From CAZOLI01 sp964580675 (GTDB lineage Bacteria; Planctomycetota; MHYJ01; CAYXQY01), in NCBI GenBank assembly GCA_964580675.1, contig CAZOLI010000005.1, forward strand, positions 62,001 to 126,000: a stretch of DNA of 64,000 nt. The letters are read 5' to 3'. The position numbers were made by a program, and so were the translations under genes. Positions 7,411 to 16,698 of the stretch are shown piece after piece. Position 1 is the first letter of the stretch; every line of letters begins with the position of its first letter. The notes under the pieces are model-generated. The model saw only the letters and a list, made by a program, of their open reading frames with translations, searched no databases and had not been told where the DNA came from.

Positions 7411-10335
7411 TTATGAAAGGTATGAATCAAGAAACGACACCGGATGAATCGCCGTCTGCCCCGTAAAATCGTTTATCTGGTGACGGCACGAAAAGCCGGA
7501 TGCAAGAACGGGACCGCCATCGTGCCGGGCCACAGCCGGGGTCAATCGCCGTTCGGCCATTTTCCGGGAAACATTGTAATGTTCTTCCTCGTATCCAAAC
7601 GATCCCGCCATCCCACAGCATCCCGCATCAAGAATTTGTGCAGATACGCTGGGAATCCCCGAGAATAGGTCCTCAAGCGGTTCCGTACCAAGAAGAGCCC
7701 GAAGGTGACAGTGGGGATGAACCAGCGGTTCTCCGGAACCTTCCGAAACGGCCGAGAACTCTTCGCGGAACTGATCGGATCTGCCGAGAAATTCCTCAAT
7801 TAAAAATACGTTCTCCTGAAGAACCCCGGATTTTTTGTCGGAAAAGAGGTACTTGCTGTCGTCCACGAGAGACGAATAACACGAGGGTTCAATAACAACC
7901 ACGGGGGTTGATCCCTCCGGGGCGTCCGTCCCGAACAATTGGTCGTAACAATTTTCAAGGGACTGTTTCCACTCATCGTACATCCCCCGGGAGAAATACG
8001 TGCGGCCGCAACAGGATCCGCTGACCAGAAGGGGATAATAACCCGAACGCCAAAGAACGCGAACTGCGCTTCTGGCGGTTTCCGGTTCCACGTATCCCGT
8101 AAAGCTGTCCACAAAAAGTCGAACCTCCGGACGGTTATCGGTATTGGGACCAACCTCGTTTCTGTACCAGTCAAAAAGCGATATCCCGGAAGGACGGGGA
8201 AGATCTCGTTGCGGATGAATCTGAAGAAGCTGTTTTAAGGAAGCGTCCAACCCAACACCCGAAAGAAGCCGGGACAGGGAACGAGCAAACGGAACCCGGT
8301 CCATCCACCGGGCGGCCCGCGGGGCGTGCCCGAAAAACAGATCCCGAATGGACCGACCGTGTTCCCGGTTGTAACGACAGAGAAATTCAAACTTCAATCG
8401 AGCCATGTCGACACCCGATGGACACTCGCTCTTACAGGCTTTGCAGCCAATACAGAGATCCATTACCCGTTTCATGTCCGGGGAAGTAATTTCCTCTCGA
8501 TCCACACCTCCCGCCAGCACTTCCCGGAGGGCGTTTGCACGACCCCGTGTTGAATCCTCCTCTTTCCCCGTAACCATGTACGAAGGACACATTGTACCGG
8601 CGTCCGTTTTCCGGCAGAGACCGTTTCCGTTGCAAAACTCGATGGAGCGCTGGAGACCGCCCTGTTCGGCGTGTCGCAGGTAGGTCCGTTCGGACAACGT
8701 GCGGTAGTCCGGACCATAACGGAGGTTCTGGTCCATCTCGCCCGGATCGACCAGCGTGCCCGGATTCATCAGGTTATCCGGGTCAAAAAGAGTTTTTACC
8801 TTGCGAAAAAGCTGATTGATTTCCTCCCCGAAATACGATTGCCGCAACCAGCTCCTGGCACGGCCTTCCCCATGCTCCCCTGAATACGTGCCTCCGTAGT
8901 TTGCCGCTTTTTTTGCTACTTTCTGGGTAACAGGTTGTAATTTGTCGATGTCACTCTGTTCCTTCAGGTTCAGAATCGGACGAATATGTAGTAACCCCAC
9001 GGACGCGTGCCCGTAGAACGAGGCGTCAAGGTGGTGTTCATTCAGAATGCGACGGAAGTCTCGACCAAAGTCCGCCAGATGCTCAACGGGGACGGCCGCA
9101 TCTTCAACAAACGCAGTTGGCTTGGCATCTCCTTTCATACTCATCACGATGCCGAGCCCTCCTTCGCGAACCTTCCAGGCTGCCTGCTGATCCGAAGGCT
9201 CGACCAGATGTGCGACGCTGTAAGCCGAGAGCTGATTCCGCGTCAGTTCCTCAAGTTCCGTCAGTTTATCGTTAAGCCGATCCCTCGATGAACCGGCGTA
9301 TTCCACAAGGAGAACTGCCTCCGGTTCATCCGATAGAAAATACGTGTATTCCGCGTATGCGTCGTGGCCGGCGGCCAGATCAAGCAAAAATTTGTCGACG
9401 AGCTCCACCGCCCTTGGTTCTGTCCTGAGGATCTTCTTGACGGCCCCGAGCGCGTCCCAGATATTTTCAAAATGAACCGCACCAAGAACGGTTCGGGGGG
9501 GCTTCTCAACCAGGTTCACGGTTATCTCCGACGCCACGCCAAGTGTTCCTTCGGATCCGACAAACACGTCGGCCAGGTTCTTCCGTCCCTTGCCGGTGTA
9601 TCGGTCCAGAGCGTATCCGGCCACGTTGCGGAGAAGATCGGGAAACTGCCGGTTAATTTCTTCACGATGGTCCGAAGCAAGGGAAAACAGACGGTTGGCT
9701 ATGCTCCGCTCCGGTTCCGGAAGATCCGATATCGGCCGTTCCGTACCCGGACCGGCCGGTCCCATTAGAACCTGCTTTCCACCGGACAGAATGGCACGGA
9801 CCTCCTTTACGTGATCCACGGTCTGACCGTAGGCAATGGAACGGGCACCGGCGGAATTATTGCCCATCATGCCACCGATGGTCGCCCGGTTATGCGTGGC
9901 CACGTCCGGACCGAACGTAAGACCGTGCTCGGCGGTTTGCCGGTTCAGGTCATCGAGAACCGTCCCCGGTTCCACCACAGCTGTTCCCGATCCGGGGTCC
10001 ACCCTGAGAACCCGGTTCATGTGTCGTGAAAAATCCATGATCAGTGCCCGGCCAACAGTCTGGCCCGCCAGACTCGTCCCCCCACCTCTCGGCAACACGG
10101 GAACACCGGCTTCGGTGGCCATCCGCACGGCGGTTTCGGCGTCGGACCGATTTGCCGGGTAACACACCCCGATCGGCATGACACGGTACATGCTCGCATC
10201 GGTCGCGTAGATGCCCCGCGTAATCTGATCCGTCATGACCTCTCCCTCCAGTGTGTCCCGAAGGTCCCGTTCAAAGTCGGAGGGAAGGTCGTCCGTTTCT
10301 CTTCTTCCGCTTTTCGTTTGGTCTGGAGAGGCCAC
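7411..10335 (-). CDS. FAD-linked and Fe-S D-2-hydroxyacid dehydrogenase (YdiJ/GlcDF-like fusion)
   Basis: A 974-aa fusion of a GlcD-type FAD oxidoreductase and a GlcF-type iron-sulfur protein, expected to oxidise a D-2-hydroxyacid such as D-lactate, glycolate or D-2-hydroxyglutarate and pass electrons to the respiratory chain. The FAD part shows PRGGGTSLAGQ and GGMMGNNSAGARS; the Fe-S part shows CIGCKACKSECPSG and an earlier Cys-rich segment; the C-terminus has two CCG motifs (CCGRTYFSRG, CCGMAGSFGYE). The start is GTG with AGGAG nine bases upstream. YdiJ-like proteins have the same length and order. Substrate cannot be read from sequence. Confidence 0.9.
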   Translation of the reverse strand: MASPDQTKSGRRETDDLPSDFERDLRDTLEGEVMTDQITRGIYATDASMYRVMPIGVCYPANRSDAETAVRMATEAGVPVLPRGGGTSLAGQTVGRALIMDFSRHMNRVLRVDPGSGTAVVEPGTVLDDLNRQTAEHGLTFGPDVATHNRATIGGMMGNNSAGARSIAYGQTVDHVKEVRAILSGGKQVLMGPAGPGTERPISDLPEPERSIANRLFSLASDHREEINRQFPDLLRNVAGYALDRYTGKGRKNLADVFVGSEGTLGVASEITVNLVEKPPRTVLGAVHFENIWDALGAVKKILRTEPRAVELVDKFLLDLAAGHDAYAEYTYFLSDEPEAVLLVEYAGSSRDRLNDKLTELEELTRNQLSAYSVAHLVEPSDQQAAWKVREGGLGIVMSMKGDAKPTAFVEDAAVPVEHLADFGRDFRRILNEHHLDASFYGHASVGLLHIRPILNLKEQSDIDKLQPVTQKVAKKAANYGGTYSGEHGEGRARSWLRQSYFGEEINQLFRKVKTLFDPDNLMNPGTLVDPGEMDQNLRYGPDYRTLSERTYLRHAEQGGLQRSIEFCNGNGLCRKTDAGTMCPSYMVTGKEEDSTRGRANALREVLAGGVDREEITSPDMKRVMDLCIGCKACKSECPSGVDMARLKFEFLCRYNREHGRSIRDLFFGHAPRAARWMDRVPFARSLSRLLSGVGLDASLKQLLQIHPQRDLPRPSGISLFDWYRNEVGPNTDNRPEVRLFVDSFTGYVEPETARSAVRVLWRSGYYPLLVSGSCCGRTYFSRGMYDEWKQSLENCYDQLFGTDAPEGSTPVVVIEPSCYSSLVDDSKYLFSDKKSGVLQENVFLIEEFLGRSDQFREEFSAVSEGSGEPLVHPHCHLRALLGTEPLEDLFSGIPSVSAQILDAGCCGMAGSFGYEEEHYNVSRKMAERRLTPAVARHDGGPVLASGFSCRHQINDFTGQTAIHPVSFLDSYLS

Positions 10336-10519
10336 GTTAACTACTCCTGAAAAGTCAGACGAACAAACAGTGAAAAAACGGAACGGAACACCTCTTCGAG
10401 CACATCGTACTCGTCGGGTTCAGCAGGATCGGAGGACCTGTGTTACAGTTCGTTTTTATTGGCGTGCGGGGTTCCCGAAAAATGCTGACGTGGTTCCAAC
10501 GGAACCGGAGGAATTACGC

Positions 10520-10651
10520 TCAACCCCCACAGGAAGAGGAAAAGAAATACACAACGACCAGCCCGGACAAACCGTAAAGGGCCGGTTGCTGAAGGAAGAA
10601 TCCCGCAACGGCAAGTACCACCACGCCGGTTGCAGCAGCGAGCTTTTTCAT
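10520..10651 (-). CDS. 43-aa hydrophobic small protein (tentative)
   Basis: A short frame starting MKKLAAAT and ending SSSCGG. Two hydrophobic stretches separated by QQPALYG could form a membrane hairpin. No family is recognised. A promoter-like pair lies about 60 bases upstream (10718-10747), which is the main support; the ribosome-binding site is weak (GTGAA). It could be a chance frame in a 700-base intergenic region. Between it and the dehydrogenase start (10336-10519) I see no other gene. Confidence 0.35.
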   Translation of the reverse strand: MKKLAAATGVVVLAVAGFFLQQPALYGLSGLVVVYFFSSSCGG

Positions 10652-10717
10652 TTCACAATCGCAAACATTCGATGACGCTGGATCCTGACAGCGGAGCCGA
10701 CAATTCAACGTCATAAC

Positions 10718-10747
10718 ATTATATAGGAATTTCATCAAAAACCGCAA
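10718..10747 (-). promoter_or_regulatory. sigma70-like promoter for the 43-aa frame
   Basis: On the minus strand TTGCGG (10742-10747), 18 bases, then TATAAT (10718-10723). The -10 hexamer is perfect, the -35 is fair. The surrounding 10700-11000 segment is clearly more AT-rich than the coding sequence around it. Confidence 0.45.
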
Positions 10748-10994
10748 TGCAATCAACTCCTGACAACACCGGCAATCTATCATTCTTCCCCCGCGGTTCA
10801 AATAGACGGATCGCACGGATGAACCCTGCCTGGACGGTTTTGAATGATCGGCAGGGAAGAGACCGGGGCTCAGAGGCAAAATTTTCGGGCTTCCCCCAAA
10901 TTTTTACCGTATTCCCATTCCTAATAATCAGTATATAAGATATTATAAGCGCTAAAGTTTTAAATATATAAATAATTATTCGGGTGTTTACCGC

Positions 10995-11010
10995 TGGCAT
11001 ACCATTTGCT
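10995..11010 (+). promoter_or_regulatory. sigma54 (RpoN) promoter of the flagellar operon
   Basis: TGGCAT, five bases (ACCAT), TTGCT: the invariant GG and GC are exactly ten bases apart, as the -24/-12 class requires. It lies 50-67 bases before the first flagellar-block gene (ATG at 11062) in an AT-rich intergenic region. sigma54 control of rod and hook genes is known in several flagellated groups; its use here is inferred from this site. Confidence 0.75.
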
Positions 11011-11061
11011 TTTTATGAAAAACGAATGAGTTCGAAAGGACAAATTATTCCGGAGAGGATC

Positions 11062-11301
11062 ATGAGTCAGGACAAACAGAACGAAAAAACAATGACCTCC
11101 GTCATTGAAGACGCACTCTCCTCCCTTGAAGACGTACTCTCCGCGGAGCGGCTTCGCAAGCAGGTCAATAAGTTAAACAACGCTCCGGACTGGGACGTCA
11201 ACCGCCGCGTGTTTGAGTTTACCCGACGCGTGGAGCGGGAATGGAAGAAAAAGATGAACAAACAGGCGGGCGAGGACGTTTACTTCAAAGAGGTGCTGTA
11301 G
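11062..11301 (+). CDS. 79-aa protein heading the flagellar operon, unknown function
   Basis: A small charged protein starting MSQDKQNEK, with GGAGAGG upstream of the ATG; the longer frame back to 10984 would overlap the sigma54 promoter and is rejected. The middle is predicted helical (SVIEDALSSLEDVLSAERLRKQVNKL) and the C-terminus is basic then acidic (EWKKKMNK...DVYFKEVL). Its stop is one base before the flgF ATG, so it is coupled to flgF. It does not look like FlgM. A chaperone or regulator specific to this flagellar lineage is possible but unproven. Confidence 0.75.
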   Translation: MSQDKQNEKTMTSVIEDALSSLEDVLSAERLRKQVNKLNNAPDWDVNRRVFEFTRRVEREWKKKMNKQAGEDVYFKEVL

Positions 11302-11302
11302 C

Positions 11303-12064
11303 ATGAATTACGGCATTTACAATTCGGCGGCCGGTGCACTGGTGCAGAACGCCCGGGTGGAAGTCACATCAAACAACATGGCCAACGCCAAAACCCCGGG
11401 GTTCAAGAAAAACATCATGAGTTTCATGGATCGCCGTCCGGAGACGATGGAGAGCGGACATTATGAAGCTCGAAACGAGATACTTGATCGCATGCACGGA
11501 GGTGTGTTCATAAAAGGAACCCCCTGGGATCCACAGAGCGGACAAATAAAGCAAACCGGTCGTTCCCTGGATGCGGCCATCGACGGGGATGGATTTTTCC
11601 GGGTAACGAACGGTAAGAAAAACTACCTCACCCGGGCGGGCAATTTCCGGTTTAACAGCAACAATGAGCTTGTGACCATGAACGGGGATTTCCAGGTGCT
11701 GAATTCGGATGGCGAACCAATAACTGTCGATCAGACCGATGAGATCAAATTTGGCAAGGACGGAACGATCTACTCAAACAACGAGTCGATTGATCAGCTT
11801 GGGCTGGTTGACGTGAAATCCACGGACAAACTCGCCAAGAAGGGGAAAGTTCGCTTTCTTAACAAAGGGGGATCAGAAAACCTCAAACCATTCAACGCAA
11901 ATGTGGTCGGAGGGGCCCTGGAACAATCGAACGTACAATCGGTCAAGGAACTGTCGAACATGATCAGGGCCCAACGTTCGTACGGTTCAAACCTGAAAGC
12001 CATGCAGATTCAGGATTCGACAATCGACACCGCTGTCTCACAGGTGGGACGGCCCTCCGGATAG
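11303..12064 (+). CDS. flgF: flagellar proximal rod protein FlgF
   Basis: Rod component exported through the flagellar type III apparatus. The 253-aa protein has the N-terminal rod/hook signature (GIYNSAAGALVQNARVEVTSNN then NMANAKTPGFKKN), the central GRSLDAAIDGDGFFRV motif of FlgF/FlgG and the C-terminal coiled segment NVQSVKELSNMIRAQRSY. It is assigned FlgF rather than FlgG because it is the first and shorter of the pair and has a degenerate N-terminus. Confidence 0.9.
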   Translation: MNYGIYNSAAGALVQNARVEVTSNNMANAKTPGFKKNIMSFMDRRPETMESGHYEARNEILDRMHGGVFIKGTPWDPQSGQIKQTGRSLDAAIDGDGFFRVTNGKKNYLTRAGNFRFNSNNELVTMNGDFQVLNSDGEPITVDQTDEIKFGKDGTIYSNNESIDQLGLVDVKSTDKLAKKGKVRFLNKGGSENLKPFNANVVGGALEQSNVQSVKELSNMIRAQRSYGSNLKAMQIQDSTIDTAVSQVGRPSG

Positions 12065-12143
12065 AAACTCTTCGTCGCTGGACCGTAAAACCCTGAGAAA
12101 CGTGTAATTTCACATAATTTCCTGTTAAAGGAGCAAAAACGCC

Positions 12144-12944
12144 ATGCCAATGCGAGCGCTCTCGACGGCCGCCACGGGAATGAACGCGATGCAGCAGGAG
12201 ATCGACAACATTTCCAACAACCTGGCCAACGTCCAGACCACCGGATTCAAAAAAGCCCGGGGGGAGTTTGAGGATCTTCTCTACCAGCAGCTGAGCCAGG
12301 CCGGCTTCTCCGTTTCCGAACAGAACGAATCCGAACTCCCGACGGGGATACAGATCGGTCTAGGTACAAGGATGGTGTCCACGACGAAGATGCACAGCCA
12401 GGGATCCCTGAAGCAAACCGGACGAGACCTGGACGCCGCGATTGAGGGAGATGGCTTTTTCCGAGTCCAGTTGCCCAACGGACGGACCGGATACACCCGG
12501 GATGGCAGTTTTCACCGGGACTCGGAAGGAAACATCGTTACCTCCGACGGATACATCATTCAGAACGACATAAATATTCCGGAGAACGTGACACAGGTAC
12601 AGATCAGTGAAGACGGACGGGTGGAGGGATTTGACCCGCAGAACCCCCAACAGGTGGAGGAACTCGGACAGATCGAGACCGCCCGGTTTGCCAATCCGGA
12701 AGGCCTGAAAGCTATCGGGAACAACCTGTTTGTGCCCACAAATGCATCCGGTGATCCCATAGAAGGTGTGCCGGGGCAGGACGGACGTGGTGCTCTTCGA
12801 CAGGGCTTCCTGGAAGAATCAAACGTCCAGGCCGTAAAGGAATTGACCGAAATGATTGAGACACAGCGAGCCTTCGAATTGAATTCAAACAGCATCGACG
12901 CAGCCGACCAGATGCTGCAGAGGGTCAACAACCTGAGACGATAA
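12144..12944 (+). CDS. flgG: flagellar distal rod protein FlgG
   Basis: Main distal rod subunit. 266 aa, close to the usual 260. N-terminal ALSTAATGMNAMQQEIDNIS and NNLANVQTTGFKKARGEFED, the FlgG-typical LYQQL with an upstream SD (AAAGGAG), GRDLDAAIEGDGFFRVQLPN, and C-terminal NVQAVKELTEMIETQRAFE are all present. It follows flgF by 79 bases. Confidence 0.96.
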   Translation: MPMRALSTAATGMNAMQQEIDNISNNLANVQTTGFKKARGEFEDLLYQQLSQAGFSVSEQNESELPTGIQIGLGTRMVSTTKMHSQGSLKQTGRDLDAAIEGDGFFRVQLPNGRTGYTRDGSFHRDSEGNIVTSDGYIIQNDINIPENVTQVQISEDGRVEGFDPQNPQQVEELGQIETARFANPEGLKAIGNNLFVPTNASGDPIEGVPGQDGRGALRQGFLEESNVQAVKELTEMIETQRAFELNSNSIDAADQMLQRVNNLRR

Positions 12945-12981
12945 AAAACGCTACCGTTCTGACAGATACCCCATCAAAATC

Positions 12982-14097
12982 ATGAAATATAAACGCGACC
13001 TCACAGTGGTGCTCGGTCTTCTGATCATGGCCGGAATTGGTTGGACGACACCGGCGACGGCGAAGGATCCGGCCGTGTTACGGCAAAAGAAAAAAATGAG
13101 TGTTTCCGGCAAACTTATCCCGCTGAAGGACGCGGTAACCGTGCTTCGTGGAACCGACAAACTAAAAGCACGTCTTTCCCGTCTTTACCTGGGCTTTTCC
13201 CCCGCTCCCGGACGGTCAACCCGGATCACCCGCATGGAGATAAAACTTGAACTGCGAAAAAAGGGCCTCCGGGCGGGGGAACACTTTTCACTCAAAGGAG
13301 CAAAGGAAACAGCGGTTTACCGGCTTTCGAAGGAGAGTAACGCTGGCAATACATCGAAATTCCTCTCCTCCCTGCGGCACCGCATTTCACGGTACGTAAA
13401 CCGAAAGCTGGACAGCTCCGACCTGGAGGTAGACATAAACGTAATGGAGATTGAATACGGTGGAAAATCAAAACCCGATGCCCGCTGGAAACCGGAACAA
13501 ATTGAGGCGAGGAAACCGGTCTTTGCCGACATGGTGCCATTTACAGTCCGCCTCAAAAAGGAAGCGGCAACCCGTCCCGAACAAAACAATTCAGGACAGC
13601 AACATGGCGAGCAGAAATTCAGGGAGCAGAAATTCAGGGAGTGGACCATCTCACTTCTTGCGGACGTTCGAATATCCGGACCCGTTCTCGTGCCCGTTCG
13701 GGATCTGGACCAGGGCGACGTCGTGAACCCATCCGACGTAAAAAGAACGCACCGCCGGTTTCCAACCGGATCCCGACCTGTGATGGACCCGGATACCCTC
13801 GGAAACCGTCCCCTGACCACCGCCGTTTCAAAGGGAGAAGTGCTCACGAGATCCGTTCTGAAAAACCCCGTACTGATCAAAAAGGGGCACATGGTGCGAC
13901 TCACCGTACGAAACAGTGGTGGGACCACCCACCTGCGACTTCACGAGGCACTGGAAAGCGGTTCCCGGGGTGATCGAATTCAGCTGAAAGGCCCCGATGG
14001 CACGAAGCGAACCGGTATCGTGAAAAGCCGGTTTCACGTCGAAACGGGACCGGGCGTTATAAGCAAATCCTCATCGAGCGTTCAAACCGGCAAATGA
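12982..14097 (+). CDS. flgA: flagellar P-ring assembly chaperone FlgA
   Basis: Periplasmic chaperone needed to assemble FlgI into the P ring. 371 aa with a cleavable signal peptide (hydrophobic residues about 8-26, ending PATA). The C-terminal SAF-like domain is clear: VPVRDLDQGDVVNPSDV, DTLGNRPLTTAVSKGEVLTRSV and NSGGTTHLRLHEALESGSRG. The N-terminal half is longer than in enteric FlgA and contains a small repeated segment KFREQ (bases 13617-13640). Confidence 0.9.
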   Translation: MKYKRDLTVVLGLLIMAGIGWTTPATAKDPAVLRQKKKMSVSGKLIPLKDAVTVLRGTDKLKARLSRLYLGFSPAPGRSTRITRMEIKLELRKKGLRAGEHFSLKGAKETAVYRLSKESNAGNTSKFLSSLRHRISRYVNRKLDSSDLEVDINVMEIEYGGKSKPDARWKPEQIEARKPVFADMVPFTVRLKKEAATRPEQNNSGQQHGEQKFREQKFREWTISLLADVRISGPVLVPVRDLDQGDVVNPSDVKRTHRRFPTGSRPVMDPDTLGNRPLTTAVSKGEVLTRSVLKNPVLIKKGHMVRLTVRNSGGTTHLRLHEALESGSRGDRIQLKGPDGTKRTGIVKSRFHVETGPGVISKSSSSVQTGK

Positions 14098-14161
14098 CGA
14101 GAAACGAAATGGATCTGCAAGTTTCACAAATAACCGCGAGCAAACAACAGAGAAACAACAA

Positions 14162-14845
14162 ATGATAAACACAACATCAGAAAGGTGGCCTCTTCTTCTT
14201 CTGCCAATTCTCTTCCTGTTCATCGGACTTCCCGTCACGGCGGGGGACCTCTGGAAAGAAGCAACGGAAGAAAATGAAACAAACAAACAGCAACTGCCCT
14301 CCAGCTACGGACAGCTTCCCAGAGAACCCATTCAAAAACACGACCTGGTTACGATTCTCATCCAGGAGCAGGCAACCGCTGAATCCCGGGCGCGAACACG
14401 GAGGGAAAAGGAAACAAGCTGGGAGGCCCAGCTCGCGGAGTGGATCCGGTTCAAAAGCACCAATGACAAAACCGGGCTTCAACTCGAAGAGGCCCTCCCC
14501 AACCTTAACCCGGGCATAGACCTGGAATCGGAGTACGAGGACGAGGCAAGGGGACGCACACAGAGAGACATGACCCTTACCGACCGGGTAACCGCAGAAG
14601 TCAAACAGGTACTTCCCAACGGCAACCTCGTTCTTGAAGCCCGAAAAGTTCGGAAAATCAATGGGGAACGAGAAACACTGCGGGTAACAGGTGTCGCTCG
14701 CCCCGAAGACATAAATCGGGAGAACGAAATCGTATCCGAGAAATTAGCAAATGTGTTTATCAGTACGGATGGGAAAGGAACCGTTAGCGGCATCCAGGGC
14801 CGAGGTATTCTCTCAACACTTCTTGACACCATCTGGCCTTTTTAA
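14162..14845 (+). CDS. flgH: flagellar L-ring protein FlgH, without lipobox
   Basis: Forms the outer-membrane L ring. 227 aa; core features are DLVTILIQEQATAESRARTR, the ALPNL region and the C-terminal GVARPEDINRENEIVSEKLAN followed by GKGTVSGIQGRGILSTLLD. The N-terminus has a signal peptide (LLLLPILFLFIGLPVTAG), but the protein contains no Cys at all, so it cannot be lipidated as classical FlgH is. Situated flgA-flgH-flgI as expected. Confidence 0.93.
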   Translation: MINTTSERWPLLLLPILFLFIGLPVTAGDLWKEATEENETNKQQLPSSYGQLPREPIQKHDLVTILIQEQATAESRARTRREKETSWEAQLAEWIRFKSTNDKTGLQLEEALPNLNPGIDLESEYEDEARGRTQRDMTLTDRVTAEVKQVLPNGNLVLEARKVRKINGERETLRVTGVARPEDINRENEIVSEKLANVFISTDGKGTVSGIQGRGILSTLLDTIWPF

Positions 14846-14896
14846 TTGTAAAAAAATGATTGTGGTTTGTGGTCAACGAAACGCTCGAAGAGACCT

Positions 14897-16258
14897 ATGA
14901 AAACAAAAACAGAAAGAAATAATTCGAAACGAAAAAGAACTCAGGTTTCCTCTATCCATGACCAACATTCCCTCTCCGGAGCCCGAGTGCGATGGGGATG
15001 GACCGGATTCACGTCCGGTTCTCCCCATTGCCCGGGGTCTTTTTCCAACCGTTCCTCCTTCAGAACGGGGACGGCAACCCTGGTCATGCTCATCTGGGTC
15101 ATTGCTGCCATAACGGCAACATCATTTCAGCCCGTTTTCGGACAGGGAGACAACCAGAACCGGAACCGGCGAATGATGATGGTCAAGGATCTTGTTCGGG
15201 TTGACGGTGCCGACGACAACGAGCTGGAAGGCATCGGAATCGTTGCCGGTCTGGCCGGAACCGGTGACCAATCCTCCGTGCTCCGGGCCGAAATGCTGCG
15301 AAACAAAATTAATCGACTCGTGCCGAGCCTGAACATCAATCCGGACGATATCGGAACGGGAAACACGGCACTCGTGGCGTTGAATTCAACGCTTCCTGCT
15401 TTTCAGAAACAGAACACCAAAATTGACGTTTCACTGTCCACCATCGGCGATGCCGAAAGCCTGGAAGGAGGCAACTTAATCGGTGGATACCTGAAAGGCC
15501 CGGACCAGAACGTATACGCGGTGGCAAAAGGCCCCGTGACAACGTCCGGGGATCACCTGACATCCGGTCAAATTCACGAGGGAGCCCGGGTGATTCGAGA
15601 AATCGATCATCAATGGATCAAGACCGACACGTTCCTGGTGGGCAGGGACAAACAGGGCCGGCCGATCCACCGGAAGAAACGGTACGTGCAGCTCAATTTA
15701 AAAACCCCGAACTGGAACACGGCCCAGCAGATCGCTAATTCCCTCAACGCGTTCCTTGAGAAATACACGTGGGCCCGGGAGTTATTGAAACAGGGTAACC
15801 AGAACCTCGCCGTTGCCATGGACCGGAGCACCATACTGGTCGAAATACCGGGAATGTCACGGACATCAAAAAACAACCGTCGTTCCTCCGGACGCCGGAA
15901 CGATGATCGCCGGCGAAACGAATCTTCCGTCAGCGAAGTAAAGGTGCTTTCGACCATACTCGAACAACCCATCGAGTACTCGGAAAACCAGGGGTACAGC
16001 CTCAAACATCCGAAAGTGACCATTAACACCAAATCAAATACCTGGGCCATCCAGGGCAACGTTATTGTCACCCCCGTTACCGTGCCCGTTGCCGGAACGG
16101 AGGAGATGCAGGCAATAAGTATTGATGAACCACAGAAGCTGAACAAGTTCCTCATGAACAACCAGCAATTTGCGAATCTGACCAACAACGACATCGTTGA
16201 AATATTGAAATCGCTTCACGCAGCGGACGCATTAAACGCCGAGGTCATACTCAAATGA
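14897..16258 (+). CDS. flgI: flagellar P-ring protein FlgI
   Basis: Periplasmic P-ring subunit. The core from VKDLVRVDGADDNELEGIGI through GLAGTGDQSSV, GNTALVALNSTLPAF and the C-terminal NLTNNDIVEILKSLHAADALNAEVILK is complete. The start is uncertain: the chosen ATG (453 aa, GAAGAG upstream) gives an unusually long basic N-region before the hydrophobic signal (MLIWVIAAITATSFQPVFGQ); a TTG at 14867 and an ATG at 15086 are alternatives. A basic Arg-rich insert (SGRRNDDRRRNES) interrupts the later half. Confidence 0.93.
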   Translation: MKTKTERNNSKRKRTQVSSIHDQHSLSGARVRWGWTGFTSGSPHCPGSFSNRSSFRTGTATLVMLIWVIAAITATSFQPVFGQGDNQNRNRRMMMVKDLVRVDGADDNELEGIGIVAGLAGTGDQSSVLRAEMLRNKINRLVPSLNINPDDIGTGNTALVALNSTLPAFQKQNTKIDVSLSTIGDAESLEGGNLIGGYLKGPDQNVYAVAKGPVTTSGDHLTSGQIHEGARVIREIDHQWIKTDTFLVGRDKQGRPIHRKKRYVQLNLKTPNWNTAQQIANSLNAFLEKYTWARELLKQGNQNLAVAMDRSTILVEIPGMSRTSKNNRRSSGRRNDDRRRNESSVSEVKVLSTILEQPIEYSENQGYSLKHPKVTINTKSNTWAIQGNVIVTPVTVPVAGTEEMQAISIDEPQKLNKFLMNNQQFANLTNNDIVEILKSLHAADALNAEVILK

Positions 16259-16683
16259 TTGAATCCGGCGTCGTGCCACAACCAAACCAGGATGGTTCGA
16301 AACCATCAACTCCATCGGTTTCCGAATCGTCTCAGAAACCGGAATCCGGGGGAGATGAGGGATCCGGCAATCAAGATTTTCAGAACAAATTGGAGGAGCT
16401 CCGGAACGCAGCGGAAAAATTCGAGGCACGATTTATCAACTTAATGCTGAAAAACATGCGAAATGCCGTACCGAAATCGGATTTCCTTTCCGGGAACAAC
16501 GGCGTGGACGTCTTTCAGAAGAGACTCGACAGCAAATATGCTTCTCTCACCTCCTCCGAAGGCGGGACCGGAATTTCCGATCTGGTGTACAACGAACTGA
16601 AAGATGCGGTGACAAAGGGCAAAAAGAAAGTGCTGAACGATTCTACGAATTCATCGGAAGGCGCAAACAGGAACGAACCATAA
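16255..16683 (+). CDS. flgJ: FlgJ-type rod-binding protein, muramidase domain absent
   Basis: Rod-cap protein corresponding only to the N-terminal domain of enteric FlgJ: AAEKFEARFINLMLKNMRNAV is the family signature. At 142 aa it lacks the peptidoglycan hydrolase half, which is common outside gamma-proteobacteria. The first 40 residues are Ser/Pro-rich. Its ATG overlaps the flgI stop (ATGA), so the two are translationally coupled. Confidence 0.9.
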   Translation: MIESGVVPQPNQDGSKPSTPSVSESSQKPESGGDEGSGNQDFQNKLEELRNAAEKFEARFINLMLKNMRNAVPKSDFLSGNNGVDVFQKRLDSKYASLTSSEGGTGISDLVYNELKDAVTKGKKKVLNDSTNSSEGANRNEP

Positions 16684-16698
16684 ATTTCGGGAGGCCGA

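Noticed and set aside
10953..10960. TAAAGTTT, a perfect sigma28 -35 element
   Set aside because: No GCCGATAA-like -10 at the required spacing; surrounding sequence is simply AT-rich.
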